From contig JBCAYL010000001.1 in assembly GCA_038533575.1 (NCBI GenBank), positions 1,020,226 through 1,084,225 on the forward strand: 64,000 nt of DNA, given 5' to 3'. The notes beneath the pieces were generated by a model that saw nothing but the letters and a program-made list of their open reading frames with translations, made no database searches and was not told the DNA's origin. The position numbers and the translations under genes are program-made. This DNA comes from Pseudomonadota bacterium. Its GTDB lineage: Bacteria > Pseudomonadota > Alphaproteobacteria > Rhodobacterales > Rhodobacteraceae. Position 1 is the first letter of the stretch, and each line of letters starts with the position of its first letter. Below, piece by piece: positions 27,858 to 40,762 of this stretch.

Positions 27858-29282
27858 CTAGACCATGGCCTCCTCCGGCGGATGCTCGAGCAGGTCGCGC
27901 AGTTTCCGCGCCGCCGCCTCAAAGGCTGCATCGGGAACCGAGGCATTGAGCGAAAGCCGCACGGCATGGGGCGTGCGCGCATCGCGGGGCGCGAAGGCTT
28001 CCGAGCTGCGCACGCGCACGCCCACAGCCTCCGCCGCCGCGCAGAACTCCGCTGTGCGCCAGCCCTCGGGCAGCGTCAGCCACACGATGGGCGCGTCATC
28101 CTGCCAGCGGATATCGAAGCCACCGAGATGGTTGAGCAGCACCTGTTGCCGAGCGCGGTAAGCGGCGCGGACGCTGTCCACGAGTTGCTCCATCGCCGGA
28201 TCTTCCATGAGCGCGGTGGCCACATCGGCGAGCACCGTAGCCAGCCCAAAGAAACCGTCTTCCGCCGCGCGCCTCAGATGGGTCCCACCACCGGGCGGGG
28301 AAACCGCGAACCCGATCCGCAAAGCGGGCGTGATGAGCTTCGAGATCGAGCTCACATACCAGCTCCGCTCCGGTGCAATGGCGCGATAACTTGGCGCTGG
28401 AAGGCCCGGCACCTGATACCAATCGTCTTCCAGAATGTGGAAATTGCAACGCCGCGCCACCTCCGCGATCTCGCGCCTTCGGGTCTCGGGCGTAAAGATA
28501 CAGGTCGGGTTATGGAGGTTGGCCGTGGTGCACAGAAGCTGCGCCTCCGCCCCGGCTGCCGCCTCCAAGGCGTCCGGCCTGATGCCATGTTCGTCCATCG
28601 CCACAGGCACCACATCCGCCCGCAAAAGCTGCGCCGCGCGCCGGAAGCCGGTGTAGCATAGCTCCTCCACCAGCACCGTGGGACGCTTGCCGCGCAGCAC
28701 CGCCTGCATCACGAGGAGGATCGCGTTCTGCCCGCCATGGGCCAGCACGATGTCGATCTCATCGAGCGCGCCGAGTCCCGCATCGCGAAGCCAGTGCCGC
28801 GCCGCGCGTCGCACCGGGCCAAAGCTCTCCCGCGTCGGGTAATGCATGAGGCCCGATGGGGGATCAGCAGCGATGCGCCCCAACAAATCCCGCAGGTACT
28901 CCGCCTGCCCCACATTGCGGATGCCCGGCGACATCATGGAAACAGGCCCGCCGTCAAACTGGGTCCCATGGGGCACCGGATCGTAATAGGTGGCCCCGCG
29001 CTCCTCCCCGCCATCGTCGGAGAAAACTGGCCCGCCACGTCGCTCCACGAAAGTGCCCCGGCCCACCTCGGCCCGCAGCACGCCCTGATCGGTGAGGATC
29101 GAATAGGCCCGCGCCACCGTGCCGGGCGTGATGGAAAGCCGATAGGCCAGCTCGCGGACAGGCGGCAGCTTCGCCCCCACGCTCAGATGCCCCCGCTCCA
29201 CCGCCTGCGCGATGGCGTCACGCAGAACGAGGTATTTCGGCCCGTCGCGGAATGTGAGGCCGTCGGCCCAAGTTGTATCCAT
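27858..29282 (-). CDS. MocR-type GntR/aminotransferase transcriptional regulator
   Basis: 474 residues from ATG at 29282, set by GAGGAAAG 7 bases upstream. The N-terminal winged helix (LPPVRELAYRLSITPGTVAR) is joined to an aminotransferase fold with the PLP lysine in VSSISKLITPALRIG. MocR regulators bind direct repeats and sense amines or PLP. Here two 12-bp direct repeats, 31 bases apart, lie between this gene and the divergent DUF1127 gene, so autoregulation and control of that gene are likely. Confidence 0.9.
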   Translation of the reverse strand: MDTTWADGLTFRDGPKYLVLRDAIAQAVERGHLSVGAKLPPVRELAYRLSITPGTVARAYSILTDQGVLRAEVGRGTFVERRGGPVFSDDGGEERGATYYDPVPHGTQFDGGPVSMMSPGIRNVGQAEYLRDLLGRIAADPPSGLMHYPTRESFGPVRRAARHWLRDAGLGALDEIDIVLAHGGQNAILLVMQAVLRGKRPTVLVEELCYTGFRRAAQLLRADVVPVAMDEHGIRPDALEAAAGAEAQLLCTTANLHNPTCIFTPETRRREIAEVARRCNFHILEDDWYQVPGLPAPSYRAIAPERSWYVSSISKLITPALRIGFAVSPPGGGTHLRRAAEDGFFGLATVLADVATALMEDPAMEQLVDSVRAAYRARQQVLLNHLGGFDIRWQDDAPIVWLTLPEGWRTAEFCAAAEAVGVRVRSSEAFAPRDARTPHAVRLSLNASVPDAAFEAAARKLRDLLEHPPEEAMV

Positions 29283-29315
29283 TACAATTCTTTCCTCGCG
29301 GGGTACAAATTCTCT

Positions 29316-29358
29316 TTGTATCAATACTCATGTCACAAGCTGACAATTGTATCAATAC
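29316..29358. promoter_or_regulatory. Pair of 12-bp direct repeats, probable MocR operators
   Basis: TTGTATCAATAC occurs at 29316-29327 and again at 29347-29358. The start-to-start distance is 31 bases, about three helical turns, putting both copies on the same DNA face. This fits the direct-repeat operators known for MocR regulators. They lie between the divergent mocR and DUF1127 genes. A partial third copy (TTGTATC, 29273-29279) overlaps the mocR start. Confidence 0.75.
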
Positions 29359-29380
29359 ATACCGCTCAGGAGGGCACATC

Positions 29381-29611
29381 ATGACCACGCAAACCCTCAC
29401 CCTCGACCAGCTGCAGCAGCTCGATCGTCACGTGCGCCTGCCCGCGCTCGCGACGCTCTTCGTCCTTCTCGCGCTGGTGGTGACCAAATGGGCGATGCGC
29501 GCGCGGACACGCGCGCAGCTAAGCGATCTGCCCCCTCACATCCTCGAGGATATCGGCGTGACCGAGGCGGAGGCCCGCCGGGAGGCCGACAAGCGCTTCT
29601 GGCAGCGCTAG
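29381..29611 (+). CDS. DUF1127-domain small protein
   Basis: 76 residues from ATG at 29381 with AGGAGGG closely upstream. A polar start and a hydrophobic helix (LPALATLFVLLALVVTKWAM, about 21-40) precede a C-terminal DUF1127 motif (RAQLSDLPPHILEDIGVTEAEA). DUF1127 proteins in alphaproteobacteria can bind RNA or regulate metabolism; the added membrane helix is notable. It is divergent from mocR and probably controlled by it. Confidence 0.82.
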   Translation: MTTQTLTLDQLQQLDRHVRLPALATLFVLLALVVTKWAMRARTRAQLSDLPPHILEDIGVTEAEARREADKRFWQR

Positions 29612-29669
29612 GCGCCGCAAGCGCTGCCATGGCAGGGCGCGCCTCTCTCCCCGGGCCCGCGCCCTGCCC

Positions 29670-30089
29670 TCATTTGGGCGGGATCGAGTAGGTAAGCGAG
29701 GCCCGCGCCACGGGCGCCGCCATCCCCTCGGACCGCAGGAGACAATCCCCCACCGCCAGCGCCTTGCCGAGCTTGAGGAGCGTGCACGTCGCGATGAGAT
29801 CGGTGGCCGCGGCGGGCTTTCGCATGAAATCGATGGAGCAGTTCGTCGTCACCGCCAGCGCCTTCGGCCCGATCCGGCTCAACACGGCGAGGTAAACGGC
29901 CACGTCCGCCAGGCCAAACATCGAGGGGCCGGAGACGGTGCCACCCGGGCGAAGATGCTCCTCTCCCACGATGAGCCGCACGACGATCCCGTCCTCCGTG
30001 ATCTCTTCCACCGCGAACTGGTGGTTCACCTGCGGGAAAACCTCCGCGAGAAACGCGTGCAGCTCCGGTATGCTCATCACCGCGTCCAT
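29670..30089 (-). CDS. PaaI-type hotdog-fold thioesterase
   Basis: 139 residues from an ATG with GGAGG 6 bases upstream. The hotdog-fold core shows LRPGGTVSGPSMFGLADVAV (general acid/base region) and SIDFMRKPAAATDLIATCTL. Such enzymes hydrolyse acyl-CoA, often phenylacetyl- or related CoA esters. It is divergent from the enoyl-CoA hydratase gene, which fits acyl-CoA metabolism. Confidence 0.87.
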   Translation of the reverse strand: MDAVMSIPELHAFLAEVFPQVNHQFAVEEITEDGIVVRLIVGEEHLRPGGTVSGPSMFGLADVAVYLAVLSRIGPKALAVTTNCSIDFMRKPAAATDLIATCTLLKLGKALAVGDCLLRSEGMAAPVARASLTYSIPPK

Positions 30090-30137
30090 TGCGCGCCTCC
30101 CTCGTCTTTGCGAGGGTCGTGCGGGAGGGGGATGCCC

Positions 30138-30923
30138 ATGTCAATTCTCGACCTGACGGAAGACGGGCCGGTCACGCGGCTGACGATGAACGCGCCAGAG
30201 CGGCTCAACGCGCTCTCTGACGCGATGCTCGCCGCGCTGCAGGGTGCCTTCGACGAGTTACGCGAGACGGCGCGCTGCCGGGTGATCGTGCTTGGGGGCG
30301 CGGGCAAGGCGTTTTGCGCGGGCCATGACCTCAAGGAGATGCAGGCAGCCCGGCAGGCCCCCGATGGCGGGCGCGCGGCGTGGAAAGACCTTTTCGACCG
30401 GTGTGCGGCGATGATGCAGACGATCCCGACCCTGCCCCAGCCGGTCATCGCGCAGCCCCACGGGATCGCCACGGCGGCGGGCTGCCAACTCGTGGCGAGC
30501 TGTGATCTCGCCGTGGCCGCGGACGGCACGCGCTTCGGCGTCAACGGGGTCAATATCGGGCTCTTCTGCTCCACGCCGATGGTGGCGCTCTCCCGGAACA
30601 TCCCGCGCAAGCATGCCTTCGAGATGCTGACGACTGGCGATTTCCTGAGCGCGGAGGAAGCGCGCGCGGCCGGCCTCGTGAACCGGGTCGTGGCAGCGGA
30701 CAGATTGGCGGAGGAAACCGACGCCCTCGCCCACCAGATCGCGGGGAAGCTCGGCACAGCCGTCAAGATCGGCAAGGAAGCCTTCTATCGCCAGGTCGAG
30801 ATGCAAGTAGCCGAGGCCTACCGCTACACCGGCGACGTCATGGTCGAGAACATGGCGCGCGCGGACACCGCCGAGGGCGTGCAGGCCTTCATCGAGAAAC
30901 GTCCGCCGGACTGGGATCAATGA
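30138..30923 (+). CDS. Enoyl-CoA hydratase/isomerase-family protein
   Basis: 261 residues from ATG at 30138; GGGAGGGGG sits 6 bases before it, whereas the ATG at 30132 directly abuts that site. Crotonase fold: oxyanion-hole segments KAFCAGHDLKEM and GIATAAGCQLVASCDLAVAA. In the second segment the catalytic Glu position of true hydratases is not obvious (NIGLFCSTPMVALSRN), which resembles the ECHDC3-like branch, so the reaction is uncertain. Confidence 0.87.
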   Translation: MSILDLTEDGPVTRLTMNAPERLNALSDAMLAALQGAFDELRETARCRVIVLGGAGKAFCAGHDLKEMQAARQAPDGGRAAWKDLFDRCAAMMQTIPTLPQPVIAQPHGIATAAGCQLVASCDLAVAADGTRFGVNGVNIGLFCSTPMVALSRNIPRKHAFEMLTTGDFLSAEEARAAGLVNRVVAADRLAEETDALAHQIAGKLGTAVKIGKEAFYRQVEMQVAEAYRYTGDVMVENMARADTAEGVQAFIEKRPPDWDQ

Positions 30924-30974
30924 GGTAGGGTCAGAAGGCTTTTCATCCCCGGCGCGGGGTTTTACATCGCCCCC

Positions 30975-32327
30975 ATGACAGAGACATTGCACATCGTCGG
31001 CGGCGGCATGGCGGGCTCCGAGGCCGCCTGGCAGGCCGCGCAAGCGGGCATCCGCGTCGTCATCCACGAGATGCGGCCAAAGACCGGCACCTTCGCGCAC
31101 CAGACGGGCGACCTGGCCGAAATGGTCTGCTCCAACTCGTTCCGCTCCGACGACAGTGAGCAGAACGCCGTGGGCCTCCTCCACTGGGAGATGCGCGCGG
31201 CCGGCGGGCTGATCATGGAGATGGCCGATGCGCACCGGCTGCCCGCGGGCGGCGCACTCGCCGTGGACCGGGAGCCCTTCGCGCAATCCGTGACCGCGCG
31301 CTTGAAGAGCCTGCCCAATGTCTCTGTTTCCTATGAAGAAATCGAGGAGCTACCCAGCGGGGGGCACTGGATCTTCGCCACCGGGCCGCTGACCTCCGAC
31401 ACGCTGGCCGAGGCTATCCGCGCCGAGACGGGCACAGAAGCGCTCGCCTTCTTCGATGCCATCGCGCCGATCCTCTATGCCGACACGATCGACATGTCGA
31501 AAGCGTGGATGCAATCCCGCTACGACAAGGGCGAGACGGAGGAGGAGCGCCGCGCCTATCTCAATTGCCCCATGGACCGCGAGCAATACGAGGGCTTCAT
31601 CGACGCGCTGCTCACGGCGGAGAAAACGGCCTTCAAACCGGGCGAGACGGCGGGCTATTTCGACGGCTGCCTACCCATCGAGGTCATGGCCGAGCGCGGG
31701 CGCGAGACACTGCGCCACGGCCCCATGAAGCCCGTGGGCCTGACGAACCCGCATCAGCCCGACATCAAACCTCATGCAGTGGTTCAGCTTCGCCGGGATA
31801 ACGCGCTGGGAACGCTCTACAATATCGTGGGCTTCCAGACCAAGATGAAGTACGGCGCGCAAAAGGAGGTGCTGCGGCGCATCCCCGGCCTCGAGGGCGC
31901 CGAATTCGCGCGGCTGGGCGGCATCCACCGCAACACCTTCCTCAATTCGCCGACACTCCTCACCGCGGATATGCGGCTCAAGTCCCGGCCCAACATCCGC
32001 TTCGCCGGCCAGATCACGGGCGTGGAAGGCTACGTGGAAAGCGCGGCCATGGGCCTCCTCGCCGGGCGCCTCGCCGCGGCCGAGATCCAAGGCCGCCCGC
32101 TCCACACGCCCCCGCCCACCACCGCCACGGGCGCGCTTATCACGCACATCACCGGCGGCGCGGAGGCCAAGACCTTCCAGCCGATGAACGTCAATTTCGG
32201 GCTCTTCCCGCCCATCGACGTGCGCGGCGGGCGTCGCAACCGACCCGCGCGCTACAAGGCCTACACCGACCGGGCGAAGGCGGACTGGACCGCGTGGCTC
32301 GGCGCGCCCGCGTTGGATGCTGCCTGA
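30975..32327 (+). CDS. trmFO: Folate-dependent tRNA (uracil-54 C5) methyltransferase TrmFO
   Basis: 450 residues. The N-terminal FAD-binding loop is seen as [15 protein letters not shown], and [11 protein letters not shown] is a TrmFO hallmark. The C-terminal half has the second dinucleotide region ([20 protein letters not shown]). It makes ribothymidine 54 in tRNA using methylenetetrahydrofolate and FADH2. Length is normal. Confidence 0.96.
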   Translation: MTETLHIVGGGMAGSEAAWQAAQAGIRVVIHEMRPKTGTFAHQTGDLAEMVCSNSFRSDDSEQNAVGLLHWEMRAAGGLIMEMADAHRLPAGGALAVDREPFAQSVTARLKSLPNVSVSYEEIEELPSGGHWIFATGPLTSDTLAEAIRAETGTEALAFFDAIAPILYADTIDMSKAWMQSRYDKGETEEERRAYLNCPMDREQYEGFIDALLTAEKTAFKPGETAGYFDGCLPIEVMAERGRETLRHGPMKPVGLTNPHQPDIKPHAVVQLRRDNALGTLYNIVGFQTKMKYGAQKEVLRRIPGLEGAEFARLGGIHRNTFLNSPTLLTADMRLKSRPNIRFAGQITGVEGYVESAAMGLLAGRLAAAEIQGRPLHTPPPTTATGALITHITGGAEAKTFQPMNVNFGLFPPIDVRGGRRNRPARYKAYTDRAKADWTAWLGAPALDAA

Positions 32328-32347
32328 CCCTATGTTAGCGTCGCGCC

Positions 32348-32971
32348 ATGACAGACCAGATGAAAGAGCAGCTGTGGACGCCCCGCAGCGTTGAAGACAC
32401 GCAAAAGATCTATGCGGAGTGGGCTGAGACCTACGAGGCCGACGTCCAGGGCATGGCCTACGCCACCCCGGCCCGCATCGCAGAGGCGATCCGCCCCCAT
32501 GTGACTCCGCAGGACCCGATCCTCGATTTCGGCTGTGGCACCGGCCTCTCGGGCCTCGCCCTCGTGCAGCAGGGCTACGAGATCATCGATGGCACCGATA
32601 TCTCCGAGCCCATGCTGGAGCATGCCTACGACAAGCAGCACGAGGGGCGGGATGTCTATCGCAACGTCTGGCTCGGCTCGCCGGGGCGGGTCGATGCGGT
32701 GCCGGGCGATTATGCCTGCATCGTGGCCACGGGTGTCATCTCGCTGGGGGCGGCCCCGCCGGACATGCTGCGCGTGCTTCTCGACAATCTGGGGCCCGAG
32801 GGCATCCTCGCGTTCAGCTACAACGATCCGACGCTGGAGGACGCGGCCTACATGGATGCCCTCGCCGAGGTCCTCGAGGACGGCACTGCACGGCAGCTCT
32901 CCCGCCAGCACGGGCCGCATCTGAGTGACAAGGTCACCGGCTCGGACGTCATCGTTCTCCGGCGGCGATGA
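32348..32971 (+). CDS. Class I SAM-dependent methyltransferase
   Basis: 207 residues with SAM-binding motif I LDFGCGTGLSGLAL and post-I acidic residue GTDIS. Substrate is unknown; the family includes small-molecule and cofactor methylases. Its stop overlaps gluQ by 4 bases (ATGA), so it is translated with gluQ. Confidence 0.86.
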   Translation: MTDQMKEQLWTPRSVEDTQKIYAEWAETYEADVQGMAYATPARIAEAIRPHVTPQDPILDFGCGTGLSGLALVQQGYEIIDGTDISEPMLEHAYDKQHEGRDVYRNVWLGSPGRVDAVPGDYACIVATGVISLGAAPPDMLRVLLDNLGPEGILAFSYNDPTLEDAAYMDALAEVLEDGTARQLSRQHGPHLSDKVTGSDVIVLRRR

Positions 32972-33792
32972 TCACACGCTTCGCGCCCTCTCCCACGGGG
33001 CCGCTCCATCTGGGACATGCCTATTCGGCGATGCTGGCCCACGACATGGCCTGCGCGGCGGGCGGGACGTTCCTGCTGCGCCACGAGGATACGGATTTCG
33101 AGCGCAGCAAGGACCACTGGATCGCGCAGGTGGAAGACGACCTGCGCTGGCTCGGCCTCACCTGGCCCGAGCCGCCCCTGCGCCAGTCCGAGCATTTGCC
33201 GAGGTATCAAGCGGCGCTCGACCGGCTGGAGGCGATGGACCTCCTCTATCCCTGCTCCTGCACGCGCGGCGATATCCGGGCGGCCCTCTCCGCGCCGCAA
33301 GAGGGATACCTGCCCGGGCCCTATCCCGGCACCTGCCGGGGGCGGCCCATGTCGAGTTGGCGGGAGGGTGATGCGATCCGCCTCGATCTGACGAATGCGA
33401 TGGCGCTGGCGGGGCCGGTCCGTTTCATCGAGACAGGACCGGCCCATGAGGGGGAGCACAGCCTCGACGCCACCACTCTCGCCCGCGTCTCCGGCGACGT
33501 CGTCGTTGGCCGCAAGGACGGGGTCGTGGCCTATTTCCTCGCCTCGACCCTGGACGATATCCACGAGGGGATCACGGATGTCATCCGGGGCGAGGACCTC
33601 TTCGAGTTCACGGGGATACAGGTGCTTATCCTTGCGCTGCTCGGACTCACGCCCCCCGCCTACCACCACCACCGCCTGATCCGCGACGAGGCCGGTAAGC
33701 GGCTGGCCAAGCGTGACGATGCGCGCGCCATCCGGCAGTACCGCGAGGACGGGCTGAGCCCGGCGGATGTGCGCGCGCTGGTGGGGCTTTAG
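32968..33792 (+). CDS. gluQ: Glutamyl-Q tRNA(Asp) synthetase
   Basis: 274 residues, equal to a GluRS catalytic domain without the anticodon-binding part. The HIGH-like HLGHAYSA, zinc-site CSCTRGD and PGTCRG, and KMSKS-like KRLAKRDD are present. GluQ attaches glutamate to queuosine at position 34 of tRNA-Asp. It ends convergently with hisI, overlapping by 4 bases. Confidence 0.94.
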   Translation: MITRFAPSPTGPLHLGHAYSAMLAHDMACAAGGTFLLRHEDTDFERSKDHWIAQVEDDLRWLGLTWPEPPLRQSEHLPRYQAALDRLEAMDLLYPCSCTRGDIRAALSAPQEGYLPGPYPGTCRGRPMSSWREGDAIRLDLTNAMALAGPVRFIETGPAHEGEHSLDATTLARVSGDVVVGRKDGVVAYFLASTLDDIHEGITDVIRGEDLFEFTGIQVLILALLGLTPPAYHHHRLIRDEAGKRLAKRDDARAIRQYREDGLSPADVRALVGL

Positions 33793-34139
33793 AGCGGCTT
33801 CATAAGCTCCGTCTCTTCGCCCTCACGCACGGCCGTGTAAAAGCAGCTGAGCCGCCCGGTATGGCAGGCGGGGCCGGTCTGGCGCACGATCACGAGCAGG
33901 CAGTCGCGGTCGCAATCGACGCGAAAATCCACGAGCTCCTGCACGTGCCCGGACGTCTCGCCCTTCACCCAGAAGGATTGCCGCGAGCGCGACCAGTAGG
34001 TCACGCGACCCGTCTCGAGCGTGCGAGCCACCGCCTCCGCGTTCATCCAGGCCATCATGAGCACGGTTCCGTCCTCAGCCTGCGCGATGGCGGGGATGAG
34101 GCCCTTGGCGTCGTAGGTGAGGCTTGCCGGGTCAAACAT
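33789..34139 (-). CDS. hisI: Phosphoribosyl-AMP cyclohydrolase
   Basis: 116 residues, the single-domain HisI without a fused HisE. Metal-binding residues are in [13 protein letters not shown] and [14 protein letters not shown]. It opens the purine ring of phosphoribosyl-AMP in histidine biosynthesis. It is divergent from a U-type scaffold gene, a common pairing in Rhodobacteraceae. Confidence 0.95.
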   Translation of the reverse strand: MFDPASLTYDAKGLIPAIAQAEDGTVLMMAWMNAEAVARTLETGRVTYWSRSRQSFWVKGETSGHVQELVDFRVDCDRDCLLVIVRQTGPACHTGRLSCFYTAVREGEETELMKPL

Positions 34140-34199
34140 GACAATTTCCTTTTCTGGCCCGCGCGCTTATCTAGGCCCTCGGGAGGCACTGCAAGGCCC

Positions 34200-34637
34200 A
34201 TGGAACAAGACCTGATGAAGCTCTACTCCACGCGCATTCTCGCGCTGGCGGCGGACATCCCGCATCTGGGGCGCCTCGAGGCCCCCGACGGGACGGCGCG
34301 GGAGCGCTCTCCGCAATGCGGGTCGGCTGTCACGGTGGATGTGGTGACCGAGGCCGGGCGCGTCAGCGGCTTTGCACAGGATGTGAAGGCTTGCGCGCTG
34401 GGTCAGGCGGCGGCGTCCGTGGTAGGCAGCCATGTCATCGGCAAATCCCGCGCCGACGTGGCCGAAGCGCGGGACGCCCTGCGCACCATGCTCGAAGGCG
34501 GCGCGCGACCCGCCTCCTGGGCGGGATTCGAGGTCCTCGAAGCGGCGGTCCCCTACAAGAACCGCCACGCCTCCATCATGCTTTCCCTCAACGCCACCCT
34601 CGCCGCGCTCGATGACGCCGAGGCGAAAGCGGCCTGA
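34200..34637 (+). CDS. IscU/NifU-type iron-sulfur scaffold-like protein lacking the third cysteine
   Basis: 145 residues. Two scaffold cysteines are present (SPQCGSAVTVDV and VKACALGQAAAS). The third, expected as HCS in IscU, is alanine (YKNRHASIMLS). With two of three cluster ligands this may be a divergent scaffold or carrier rather than a complete IscU. The ATG at 34200 is the likely start; ATG at 34215 is possible. Confidence 0.82.
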   Translation: MEQDLMKLYSTRILALAADIPHLGRLEAPDGTARERSPQCGSAVTVDVVTEAGRVSGFAQDVKACALGQAAASVVGSHVIGKSRADVAEARDALRTMLEGGARPASWAGFEVLEAAVPYKNRHASIMLSLNATLAALDDAEAKAA

Positions 34638-34649
34638 CCCCTGCCAGCC

Positions 34650-34690
34650 AAAGAAAAAGCGCCGCGTCTCCTGGCAGGGATACGCGGCGC
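34650..34690 (-). terminator. Rho-independent terminator of the 37-residue gene, with extra loop-tail pairing
   Basis: On the minus strand GCGCCGCGT (34690-34682) pairs with ACGCGGCGC (34667-34659), followed by TTTTTCTTT. The 14-base loop contains CCCTGCCAG (34679-34671), which is perfectly complementary to CTGGCAGGG just past the T tract (34647-34639). The two 9-bp helices interleave, so a pseudoknot or switch is possible. Confidence 0.8.
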
Positions 34691-34818
34691 GAGGTGTGCA
34701 ATCCGATGATGTGACGCTGGCCAGTGAGAGAGGCAGATCTCAGGGCCGGAATGCTGGGGGCATCAGCGCGAACGAGGGGACAAAAGCGCTAAGCGTCAGG
34801 GGACCGCAGGCAGAAACC

Positions 34819-34932
34819 TTAGATGAACGCGGGCATCCAGAGCCCGGTATAAAGCATGGCCATGAGCGCGGTGACGCCGATCACGTCCTGCAGGAGCGTG
34901 GGGATGCGGAGGGCGGTGGCGATCTTTTTCAT
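34819..34932 (-). CDS. 37-residue single-helix membrane protein, putatively SOS-induced
   Basis: A complete 37-codon frame on the minus strand, ATG at 34932 to TAA at 34819. The protein begins MKKIATALRIPTLLQD (basic, amphipathic), then one transmembrane helix (VIGVTALMAMLYTGLW, residues 17-32) and a short tail MPAFI. A weak GAG site lies about 8 bases before the ATG. Upstream are a palindrome (34951-34969) and a perfect GTTC-N7-GTTC LexA-type box (34998-35012); a terminator follows. Size, topology and SOS box recall Caulobacter SidA, though no sequence homology is claimed. Confidence 0.65.
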   Translation of the reverse strand: MKKIATALRIPTLLQDVIGVTALMAMLYTGLWMPAFI

Positions 34933-34950
34933 GGTGCAGCTCGTCTGTTG

Positions 34951-34969
34951 AAGTGTCTTGTTGACACTT
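34951..34969. repeat. Palindrome in the leader of the 37-residue gene
   Basis: AAGTGTC (34951-34957) and GACACTT (34963-34969) form a 7-bp stem with a 5-base loop, 18 bases before the ATG at 34932. It could be a leader hairpin limiting ribosome access or a second operator. Confidence 0.5.
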
Positions 34970-34997
34970 TGTTCTCACACCGATGCCCGCGCGTAAA

Positions 34998-35012
34998 GAA
35001 CTTTTTAAGAAC
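34998..35012 (-). promoter_or_regulatory. LexA (SOS) box, alphaproteobacterial type
   Basis: GAAC-N7-GAAC on the plus strand, i.e. GTTC-TTAAAAA-GTTC read leftward, exactly the consensus established for Rhodobacter and other alphaproteobacterial LexA proteins. A third GTTC lies 6 bases further upstream (35019-35022). The box is 65 bases before the 37-residue gene, in an A+T-rich patch likely to be its promoter. Confidence 0.7.
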
Positions 35013-35040
35013 AAACGTGAACTTTTCGCGCAGAAAGCCG

Positions 35041-39553
<4,513 letters not shown>

Positions 39554-40267
39554 TCAGGCGCGGATGGCCACCGGCGGCTCCTCGGCCGCGCGTTCCGGGT
39601 CGCGGAGCACGTAGCCCCGGCCCCAGACCGTCTCGATGTGGTTTTCCCCATCCGTGGCCGTGGAGAGCTTCTTGCGGAGCTTGCATATGAAGACGTCGAT
39701 GATCTTGAGCTCCGGCTCGTCCATCCCGCCATAAAGATGATTGAGGAACATTTCCTTGGTGAGCGTGGTCCCCTTGCGGAGCGAGAGGAGCTCGAGCATC
39801 TGGTATTCCTTGCCCGTCAGGTGCACGCTCTTGCCGTCCACCTCCACGGTCTTGGCGTCGAGGTTTACCACGACACGCCCGGTCTTGATGATGCTCTGGG
39901 CATGGCCCTTCGAGCGGCGGATGATGGCGTGGATCCGCGCGACGAGCTCCTCGCGGTGAAAGGGCTTTGTCATGTAATCGTCCGCGCCGAAGCCGAAGCC
40001 CTTGATCTTGCTTTCGGTGTCGGTGTCGCCGGAGAGGATGAGGATCGGCGTCTCGATGCGGCTCAGCCGGAGCTGCCGCAGGACCTCGAGGCCGTTCATG
40101 TCCGGCAGGTTGATGTCGAGCAGGATCAGGTCGTAGTCGTAGAGCTTCGCGAGATCGATCCCTTCCTCGCCCATGTCGGTGGCGTACACGTTCAAATTCG
40201 CATGGGTCAGCATCAATTCGATGCTCTTGGACGTGGTTGGATCGTCTTCCACAAGCAGTACGCGCAT
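39554..40267 (-). CDS. ctrA: Cell-cycle/motility master response regulator CtrA
   Basis: 237 residues from ATG at 40267, set by GGAGGA 7 bases upstream; the frame is open 15 codons further. Receiver domain with phospho-acceptor D51 ([13 protein letters not shown]), exactly the CtrA position, and an OmpR-type winged helix ([20 protein letters not shown]). In Rhodobacterales CtrA controls motility, gene transfer agents and quorum-linked traits and is usually dispensable. A CtrA box precedes it, suggesting autoregulation, and sciP lies directly upstream. Confidence 0.97.
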   Translation of the reverse strand: MRVLLVEDDPTTSKSIELMLTHANLNVYATDMGEEGIDLAKLYDYDLILLDINLPDMNGLEVLRQLRLSRIETPILILSGDTDTESKIKGFGFGADDYMTKPFHREELVARIHAIIRRSKGHAQSIIKTGRVVVNLDAKTVEVDGKSVHLTGKEYQMLELLSLRKGTTLTKEMFLNHLYGGMDEPELKIIDVFICKLRKKLSTATDGENHIETVWGRGYVLRDPERAAEEPPVAIRA

Positions 40268-40315
40268 CAACACTTCCTCCGAATGGCTCAGCGTCTCCAC
40301 CTTGGCAGCCAATGG

Positions 40316-40330
40316 TTAATACCGCGTTAC
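40316..40330 (-). promoter_or_regulatory. CtrA binding box in the ctrA promoter region
   Basis: TTAA-N7-TTAC at 40316-40330; the minus strand reads TTAACCAT exactly across 40319-40312, the preferred CtrA half-site. It lies 45-65 bases upstream of the ctrA start, in the 89-base gap after sciP, so CtrA probably regulates its own gene. Confidence 0.7.
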
Positions 40331-40356
40331 CACATAGGAGGCTGCTGCACTACAAC

Positions 40357-40635
40357 TTAAGGTTGACGATATTTCTTCAGCGCGGTGGCCTTGAGCGCCT
40401 TCTCCCCGTGGCGGCTCACGGCATGCATCCAGCTCGCCAGCTCCTCCTCGCTGAGCGCGTAGAGCTGGCAGGCTTCCTCGCGGGTAATCAGCCCAGACAC
40501 GATCCCCTTGATAACAGTGGCTTTTCGGCTCGCGACCCAGCGCGTCGTGTTGACGGGAGGCAGGTCTGCCCGGGTCATCACACTCCCGTCGGGCAGGGTC
40601 ACCGTTCTGGGCCCATCCAGTTTCTTCAAAAACAT
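40357..40635 (-). CDS. sciP: SciP-type CtrA inhibitor (DUF1153)
   Basis: 92 residues from ATG at 40635 (a GTG at 40644 is less well placed). DUF1153 marks: LPDGSVMTRADLPPVNTTRW, RKATVIKGIVSGLITREEAC and the helix-turn-helix-like YALSEEELASWMHAV. SciP of Caulobacter binds CtrA and blocks its transcriptional activity. Adjacency to ctrA, on the same strand, places the regulator and its inhibitor together. Confidence 0.9.
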   Translation of the reverse strand: MFLKKLDGPRTVTLPDGSVMTRADLPPVNTTRWVASRKATVIKGIVSGLITREEACQLYALSEEELASWMHAVSRHGEKALKATALKKYRQP

Positions 40636-40762
40636 TCTACTCACTCTTCTGCGCGGACTTTGATGACACTCTCGTGCGCTTCGCTTAACGGGGGGTGAAA
40701 CGGGCCCTTGTGAGTGTTTCGGATTTTCCTATATTCCGCGCCTCCTGAAGAGGATGAGACCC

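Noticed and set aside
29273-29285. Third MocR-type repeat over the mocR start codon
   Set aside because: Only TTGTATC is conserved and it lies in coding sequence; mentioned with the true pair but not called as its own site.
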